DNA from: Eubacteriales bacterium
Lineage (GTDB): Bacteria > Bacillota > Clostridia > Oscillospirales > CAG-382
Length of the DNA stretch: 10,337 nucleotides
Assembly: GCA_028701715.1 (NCBI GenBank)
Contig: JAQVQF010000066.1
Location: 1-10,337 of the forward strand
Reading direction: 5' to 3'
Of the stretch, positions 5,922 to 10,337 are shown in pieces (position 1 is the stretch's first letter; each line of letters begins with the position of its first letter). The translations under genes were made by a program, and so were the position numbers. The notes under the pieces were generated by a model, which was given only the letters and a program-made list of their open reading frames with translations, made no database searches and was not told where the DNA came from.

Positions 5922-6989
5922 TCAACAGTAATCGTTGTTGGGTTTGGGATTAAGCTCCTCAATAAACACCCGTCTTTCCTCTCTTGCGGATTTGTATATC
6001 GCAAGTATTGCGTCGACGGCCTTACGTCCTTCCCGTACATCGACGGCCGGTTTCCGCTTTTCCTTTACCGCGTCGATAAAATCTGATATTTGAAGAGTAT
6101 GATAATCGTTTGAAATATTCATTGCCACCGAAGCGCCGCTTGCGAACGACGGTCTGAAGGTCAGGTCCTCCGCCGAATTGCCGGCTATATCCATGCGCGT
6201 CATGGCGGTTTCCTCAATACAAACGCTGCCCTTGTCGCCGTTTATCTCTATCCTGCGGGGATAGCCCGGATAAACGGAAGTGGTTGCCTGTATCACGCCT
6301 ATTGCCCCGGAATCAAATTCTATGCTCGCGCACAGGGTATCCTCAACCTCAATTTTCCTGGAAAGCGTTTTTGAAAACGCAAAAACCGATTTTATCTGCC
6401 CCGCAAGGTATTGCAGCAGATCCACTCCGTGTATGCCCTGATTCATAAGCGCTCCGCCGCCGTCAAGCTTTTTTGTGCCGCGCCACGCGCCGGAATCGTA
6501 ATATTCCTGAGAACGGTAATATTTCATATACATATCGGCGCATACTATTTTGCCCAGCTCGCCGCTGTCGATGGAATATTTCGCTCTTTTTATATCCTTG
6601 GCAAATCTTAATTGGGAAATAACCGCAAGCGTCACTCCGTTTTCTTCCACGGCTTTTTCGATATCGTCCAGCTGCTCCTTGGTTATCGCAAGGGGTTTTT
6701 CCACTATGATATGCTTTTTTGACGAAGCGGCTTTGATAATCATATCGGCGTGGTAGCCGCTCGGAACGCATATGCACACCGCGTTAATTTCCCTGCACGA
6801 AAGCATATCGTCGACGGAATCGAATATTTTCAAGCCTCCGTGACGTAATGACATCCGTTCCGCCGAATCGCGTACGCTGTCGGTAATTCCCACAAGCCTT
6901 GCCCTGTCGCTCAGCGCGTCCACGGCGTTTATGTGAAATTCAGAGATCATTCCGCAGCCCATTATGCCGAAACCCATTTTTCTGCCCAT
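5922..6989 (-). CDS. Gfo/Idh/MocA-family NAD(P)-dependent oxidoreductase
   Basis: A 355-residue cytoplasmic dehydrogenase of usual family length, most often acting on sugars, inositols or nucleotide sugars. The N-terminal Rossmann domain begins GFGIMGCGMISEFH (6-19) with Gly8, Gly11 and Gly13. It contains the EKPL motif (97-100) with the catalytic Lys98. The C-terminal domain shows AWRGTKKLDGGGALMNQG (168-185) and IHGVDLL with His187 and Asp190, the expected catalytic region. The GGALMNQGIHGVDLL form is shared by sugar and nucleotide-sugar 3-dehydrogenases, but the substrate cannot be fixed. The ATG at 6989 is supported by GGGGAGGG (7005-6998) 8 bases upstream; a later in-frame ATG at residue 5 lacks this spacing. 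It is transcribed alone, divergently from serC and convergently with gdhA. Confidence 0.93.
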   Translation of the reverse strand: MGRKMGFGIMGCGMISEFHINAVDALSDRARLVGITDSVRDSAERMSLRHGGLKIFDSVDDMLSCREINAVCICVPSGYHADMIIKAASSKKHIIVEKPLAITKEQLDDIEKAVEENGVTLAVISQLRFAKDIKRAKYSIDSGELGKIVCADMYMKYYRSQEYYDSGAWRGTKKLDGGGALMNQGIHGVDLLQYLAGQIKSVFAFSKTLSRKIEVEDTLCASIEFDSGAIGVIQATTSVYPGYPRRIEINGDKGSVCIEETAMTRMDIAGNSAEDLTFRPSFASGASVAMNISNDYHTLQISDFIDAVKEKRKPAVDVREGRKAVDAILAIYKSAREERRVFIEELNPKPNNDYC

Positions 6990-7020
6990 ATGCGTTACCC
7001 TCCCCGCTTATATTACGGTT

Positions 7021-7049
7021 ATTATATATTACAAAACCCGGTATGTCAA
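7021..7049 (-). promoter_or_regulatory. Consensus sigma-A promoter for the Gfo/Idh/MocA gene
   Basis: On the minus strand TTGACA (7049-7044) and TATAAT (7026-7021) stand 17 bases apart, an exact match to the bacterial consensus. The predicted start near 7014 gives a leader of about 25 bases containing the strong ribosome binding site. Confidence 0.9.
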
Positions 7050-7121
7050 TAAAACAACATAAAATAGCAAATTTGACGAAAAACGCCCGCGCATATTATT
7101 ATATATTTATTGTAAAATACA

Positions 7122-7150
7122 TTGACTGTTGATTTAAAAAGATGTAATAT
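7122..7150 (+). promoter_or_regulatory. serC-serA promoter
   Basis: TTGACT (7122-7127) and TAATAT (7145-7150) are separated by 17 bases. A perfect TATAAT at 7154-7159 could instead pair with TTGATT (7129-7134) at 19 bases, a poorer spacing. The ribosome binding site AAAGAGG (7169-7175) is 7 bases before the serC ATG. Confidence 0.7.
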
Positions 7151-7182
7151 TTATATAATACTTTATAGAAAGAGGTTTTAAG

Positions 7183-8256
7183 ATGAGCAGAGTTTATAAC
7201 TTTTCAGCCGGTCCTTCGATGCTGCCGCTTGCGGTTCTCGAACAAGCGGCAAAGGAAATGACGGATTACAACGGAAGCGGTATGTCGGTGATGGAAATGA
7301 GCCATCGATCTCCCGTTTACGAATCTGTCATAGCCGAAACCGAAAAGGATATCAGAACACTTATGTCGATACCGGATAACTATAAAGTGCTGTTTTTACA
7401 GGGCGGTGCGACGACACAGTTTTCGGCGGTCCCTTTAAATTTAATGAAAACAGGTAAGGCGGATTATATCGTTTCCGGTCAGTTTTCCGGCAAGGCAGCG
7501 AAAGAAGCTGAAAAATACGGTGCGGTAAAAGTCATAGCCTCCTCCAAGGATAAAAATTTCACCTATGTTCCCTATGTCGGGGATTTTTCCGACGACGCCG
7601 ATTATGTCCATATATGCTGGAACAACACCATATTCGGCACAGCCTTTAACTATATCCCCGAAACGGGAACAACGCCTCTCGTGGCGGATATGTCCTCGTC
7701 TATTCTTTCACAGCCGATTGACGTATCAAAGTTCGCCGTCATTTATGCCGGCGCGCAGAAAAACATGGGTCCCGCGGGTCTTACGGTCGTTATTGTACGC
7801 GAGGATATGCTCGGTATGTCCCGTCCCGAAACGCCCGTTATGCTTGACTGGAAGGTGCAGGCCGAAAACGATTCGATGTACAACACTCCTCCCTGTTATT
7901 CGATATATGTCGCAGGGCTGGTGTTCAAATGGATTCTCGCTCTCGGCGGACTCGACGAAATGAAAAAGATAAACGAACGCAAAGCGGCCGTTCTTTATGA
8001 TTATCTCGACGGTTCCAAGCTCTTTAAGCCCACGGCCGTAAAAGAAAACCGCTCGTTGATGAATGTGTGCTTTGTCACCGGCAATCCCGATACAGATAAA
8101 AAATTCTGTTCCGAAGCCGCCAAAGCCGGTTTCGTAAACATTAAAGGACACCGCTCCGTAGGCGGTATGAGAGCGTCCATATACAACGCCATGCCTGTCG
8201 AGGGCGTGGAACTGCTGGTTAAATTTATGGAGGAATTCGAAAGGAGCAACGCCTGA
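7183..8256 (+). CDS. serC: Phosphoserine aminotransferase
   Basis: A 357-residue PLP enzyme of family length. It converts 3-phosphohydroxypyruvate and glutamate to O-phosphoserine and 2-oxoglutarate in the second step of serine synthesis; the family also serves vitamin B6 synthesis in some bacteria. The N-terminus YNFSAGPSMLP is diagnostic. MSHRSPVYE (39-47) holds the substrate-binding Arg42, FLQGGATTQFSAVP (71-84) the phosphate-binding loop of PLP, and VIYAGAQKNMGPAGL (186-200) the PLP-linked Lys193. RSVGGMRASIYNA is near the C-terminus. At 144-154 it reads ICWNNTIFGTA, a slight variant of the usual NNTIYGT stretch, with Trp in front of the two Asn. Only 2 bases separate it from serA, so the two form an operon. 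Confidence 0.97.
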   Translation: MSRVYNFSAGPSMLPLAVLEQAAKEMTDYNGSGMSVMEMSHRSPVYESVIAETEKDIRTLMSIPDNYKVLFLQGGATTQFSAVPLNLMKTGKADYIVSGQFSGKAAKEAEKYGAVKVIASSKDKNFTYVPYVGDFSDDADYVHICWNNTIFGTAFNYIPETGTTPLVADMSSSILSQPIDVSKFAVIYAGAQKNMGPAGLTVVIVREDMLGMSRPETPVMLDWKVQAENDSMYNTPPCYSIYVAGLVFKWILALGGLDEMKKINERKAAVLYDYLDGSKLFKPTAVKENRSLMNVCFVTGNPDTDKKFCSEAAKAGFVNIKGHRSVGGMRASIYNAMPVEGVELLVKFMEEFERSNA

Positions 8257-8258
8257 TA

Positions 8259-9416
8259 ATGATTATAAAGCTGTTTAATAAAATAGATAACGCCGGTTTG
8301 GATCTTTTCGGTGAAAATTATACCCTTTCCGAGGACGCAACCGATTATAAAGGAATATTGGTGCGTTCCGCCGCGCTACATGAAGTGCAGTTCCCCTCAA
8401 GCCTAAAAGCCATTGCACGAGCGGGCGCGGGTGTCAACAACATCCCAACAGAAAAATGCGCCGAAAAGGGAATTGTCGTTTTCAATACACCCGGCGCCAA
8501 CGCCAACGGCGTCAAGGAGCTTGCCGTCGCCGCTCTTATGCTCGGTTCGCGCGATATAGCGGGCGGAATAGAATGGGCAAAGACGCTCAAGGGTACCGGT
8601 GATGTGACGAAGCTTGTCGAAAAAGGCAAATCCGCTTTTATGGGCCCGGAAGTGATGGGTAAAACGCTCGGAGTCATCGGGCTCGGCGCAATCGGCGGCA
8701 TGGTCGCCAATGTCGCCTATACGCTCGGCATGAGAGTCGTGGGCTTTGACCCGTATATCACCGTAAATGCCGCCTGGGGGCTGTCACGCGCGGTAATAAA
8801 GGCTAACAATTATGATGAGGTTTATTCGGTTTCCGATTATATAACCATACATGCTCCCTCAACCGACGAAACCAAAAAAATGATCAACGCCGACACCATA
8901 GCCAAAATGAAAGACGGCGTCAGGATAATCAACCTGTCAAGGGGAGATCTCGTCAACGAGGACGATCTTGTTGCGGCTCTCGAAAGCGGCAGGATAGCTT
9001 CGTATGTAACCGACTTCCCAAGCGATAAAATTTTAGGTGTCAAGGGCGTTATCTGCATACCGCATCTCGGCGCGTCCACCCCGGAATCGGAGGAAAACTG
9101 CGCGCGGATGGCGGCGGAGGAGCTTATCGATTACCTTGAAAACGGCAATATTACCAACAGCGTCAACTTCCCTTCCATAACTCAGCCGAGGAATACAGCT
9201 TACCGTATGGTGGTTCTCCACAGGAACGTTCCCGCCATGCTCGGCAGCATATCCACCGTGCTGGGCGGCGACAAGGTCAATATCGAATCGCTTTCCAACC
9301 GTTCCAAGGGGAACTACGCGGTTTCGATTATAGACGCAGATTCAAAAATAACCGAATCCGTTATTAAGGATGTCGAAAGCATAGAAGGCGTTATAAGGGT
9401 AAATGTTGTTGAATAA
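8259..9416 (+). CDS. serA: D-3-phosphoglycerate dehydrogenase, short type with C-terminal ACT domain
   Basis: A 385-residue enzyme that oxidises 3-phosphoglycerate with NAD, the first step of serine synthesis. The substrate domain holds ARAGAGVNNIP (53-63). The nucleotide domain has GKTLGVIGLGAIGGMVA (134-150) with GLGAIG at 141-146 and Asp164 ending the second strand. Catalytic Arg228 is in NLSRGDLVNE and His269 in IPHLGAST. Residues about 317-385 form an ACT domain, often used for serine feedback. At the position of the usual catalytic Glu (E. coli FPTE) this protein reads FPSD, so Asp256 appears to replace it. The enzyme lacks the long intervening domain of mycobacterial or animal types. 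AAGGAG (8241-8246) lies 12 bases before the ATG. Adjacency to serC supports phosphoglycerate as substrate over other 2-hydroxyacids. Confidence 0.94.
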   Translation: MIIKLFNKIDNAGLDLFGENYTLSEDATDYKGILVRSAALHEVQFPSSLKAIARAGAGVNNIPTEKCAEKGIVVFNTPGANANGVKELAVAALMLGSRDIAGGIEWAKTLKGTGDVTKLVEKGKSAFMGPEVMGKTLGVIGLGAIGGMVANVAYTLGMRVVGFDPYITVNAAWGLSRAVIKANNYDEVYSVSDYITIHAPSTDETKKMINADTIAKMKDGVRIINLSRGDLVNEDDLVAALESGRIASYVTDFPSDKILGVKGVICIPHLGASTPESEENCARMAAEELIDYLENGNITNSVNFPSITQPRNTAYRMVVLHRNVPAMLGSISTVLGGDKVNIESLSNRSKGNYAVSIIDADSKITESVIKDVESIEGVIRVNVVE

Positions 9417-9439
9417 CAAGATTTAATCTAATTTTAACA

Positions 9440-9468
9440 TTGACAAAATCGACAAAATTTATTATACT
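9440..9468 (+). promoter_or_regulatory. Near-consensus promoter just before a terminator hairpin
   Basis: TTGACA (9440-9445) and TATACT (9463-9468) are 17 bases apart. The predicted start near 9475-9476 coincides with the first base of the next hairpin. It most likely drives the VTC-domain gene through a leader of about 105 bases. It begins 24 bases after the serA stop. Confidence 0.82.
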
Positions 9469-9476
9469 GAATATTG

Positions 9477-9515
9477 CGGGCATACGATTAATTACCGTAT
9501 GCCCGTTTGTTTTTA
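9477..9515 (+). terminator. Intrinsic terminator or leader hairpin after serA
   Basis: CGGGCATACG (9477-9486) and CGTATGCCCG (9496-9505) pair perfectly around a 9-base loop, followed by TTTGTTTTTA. It would end serCA transcripts. Because a strong promoter fires directly into it, it may also act as a 5'-end hairpin or attenuator for the downstream gene. Confidence 0.85.
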
Positions 9516-9520
9516 TAAAC

Positions 9521-9543
9521 TTTAAGTTAAGTTTAAGTTTAAC
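9521..9543 (+). repeat. TTTAAG direct repeats in the VTC-gene leader
   Basis: TTAA recurs at 9522, 9527, 9533 and 9539. TTTAAG at 9521-9526 and 9532-9537 are exactly 11 bases apart, and TTTAAC follows at 9538-9543. An 11-base spaced direct repeat is the layout of PhoB/PhoP operators, but the sequence is only loosely like the known boxes. Confidence 0.5.
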
Positions 9544-9579
9544 ATTATATCGTTATGCCATCGAAAGGAGGTTGTTGCC

Positions 9580-10320
9580 TTGATAACGGATATATTTGAA
9601 AGACAGGAAAAGAAATATATGCTTTCATCCGGGCAGTACGCCTCGCTCCTGCCGTATATAAAAGCTCACTGCGTCCCGGACGAGTATCCGGAATCCGACG
9701 TGTGCAGCATATATTACGACACCGATGACATGCGTTTAATCCGCGCTTCCATAGACAAGCCCGCATACAAGGAAAAGCTGCGTATCAGAGCTTATGAAAT
9801 ACCCGGACCCGAGACAATGGTTTTTGTCGAAATAAAGAAAAAAGTCTGCGGCATGGTATATAAGCGAAGAGTCATGATGAAATATTCGGATGCCGTCGGG
9901 TATCTCGAATACGGGCTTGCGGCGCCCAAGCCCTGTCAGATAACCAGAGAAATCGATTATCTGAAAAAATTTTATGGGAATCTGAAGCCCGCAATGTTCG
10001 TTTCATATCATCGGCTTTCGTTTGTCGACAGAAATGACAATCGGCTGAGAGTGACCTTTGACGATAAAATTCTCTGCCGCGAAACGGATTTGAGCCTCGA
10101 CAAGGGGATATGGGGCAAGCCGCTTACGGACGACGGAGTAAAGCTTATGGAAATTAAAACTGTCGAATGTATGCCGCCGTGGCTTTCCGCGGCGCTTGAC
10201 AAATGCTGTATTTACCCCGGTTCATTTTCAAAATACGGCACCGCATATACCGATACGCTTTCGGAAAATACAAAGGAAAAAGAAAAGGTAAAAATAAAAG
10301 GAGAAATCCACTGTGCTTGA
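9580..10320 (+). CDS. VTC-domain protein, polyphosphate polymerase-like
   Basis: A 246-residue protein consisting almost entirely of a VTC domain, related to the catalytic domain of yeast Vtc4, which makes polyphosphate from ATP. The charged tunnel motifs occur in order: RQEKKYML (8-15), SIYYDTDD (43-50), KLRIRAYE (66-73), VFVEIKKK (81-88), YKRR (94-97), SYHRLSF (142-148), RLRVTFDD (155-162), MEIKTVECMPPW (190-201) with the likely metal ligand Glu191, and SFSKYGTAY (215-223). No membrane segment is visible. The start is TTG at 9580, supported by AAAGGAGG (9564-9571) 8 bases upstream; the first in-frame ATG, at residue 14, would cut into the EKKY motif. The C-terminal 20 residues are Lys/Glu-rich. 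It overlaps the next gene by 8 bases. The natural product has not been shown for many bacterial members. Confidence 0.92.
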   Translation: MITDIFERQEKKYMLSSGQYASLLPYIKAHCVPDEYPESDVCSIYYDTDDMRLIRASIDKPAYKEKLRIRAYEIPGPETMVFVEIKKKVCGMVYKRRVMMKYSDAVGYLEYGLAAPKPCQITREIDYLKKFYGNLKPAMFVSYHRLSFVDRNDNRLRVTFDDKILCRETDLSLDKGIWGKPLTDDGVKLMEIKTVECMPPWLSAALDKCCIYPGSFSKYGTAYTDTLSENTKEKEKVKIKGEIHCA

Positions 10321-10337
10321 CAAAATCTTCGGTACTA
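10313..10337 (+). CDS. Start of the next gene (possibly a DUF4956 membrane protein), partial
   Basis: A GTG at 10313 opens a frame reading MLDKIFGT up to the window edge. AAGGAG (10298-10303) is 9 bases upstream, and the frame overlaps the stop of the VTC gene by 8 bases, typical of translational coupling. In bacteria VTC-domain genes are commonly followed by a DUF4956 membrane protein gene, and this N-terminus would fit, but eight residues cannot prove it. Confidence 0.6.

Overview
The window looks like chromosomal DNA from an anaerobic member of the Bacillota, probably class Clostridia and possibly a gut lineage. The evidence is strong AGGAGG-type ribosome binding sites (one with a TTG start, one with GTG), near-consensus sigma-A promoters with 16-17 base spacers, compact directons, and clostridial-style versions of PepT, GdhA, a FAD-dependent BaiN/YhiN-type flavoprotein, SerC and a short ACT-containing SerA. 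The exact genus cannot be read from the sequence. There are no rRNA or tRNA genes, CRISPR arrays or transposases.

Layout. Positions 1-800 (minus) hold the N-terminal two thirds of peptidase T, cut by the window edge. A divergent promoter region (801-971) separates it from a plus-strand set: a DUF4434-type TIM-barrel protein (972-1940), a MurR/RpiR-family sugar-phosphate-type regulator (2007-2894) and, overlapping it by 32 bases, a BaiN/YhiN-type flavoprotein (2863-4128). After an AT-rich terminator and an extended -10 promoter comes a monocistronic gdhA (4273-5622). The 257 bases starting at its stop codon (5619-5875) form a run of hairpins bounded by 19-base inverted repeats. A bidirectional terminator (5886-5913) then separates gdhA from a convergent Gfo/Idh/MocA oxidoreductase (5922-6989, minus). 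A second divergent promoter region leads to the serC-serA operon (7183-9416). A consensus promoter placed directly in front of a terminator hairpin precedes a VTC-domain polyphosphate polymerase-like gene (9580-10320) and the first codons of the next gene.

How the genes work together. gdhA and serCA form a nitrogen and amino-acid theme: GdhA makes glutamate from 2-oxoglutarate and ammonium. SerA and SerC turn 3-phosphoglycerate into phosphoserine, with glutamate as the amino donor for SerC. No serB is visible. The DUF4434 protein, the RpiR regulator and possibly the Gfo/Idh/MocA enzyme suggest carbohydrate use, but no transporter or kinase is present. The VTC-domain gene begins a separate, probably membrane-linked phosphate-polymer locus.

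The least explained parts are non-coding: the hairpin cluster behind gdhA, whose neighbouring stems share bases and so cannot all form at once; the promoter-hairpin arrangement in front of the VTC gene; and a 9-base tandem repeat in the leader of the DUF4434 gene. The protein-coding content is otherwise ordinary.
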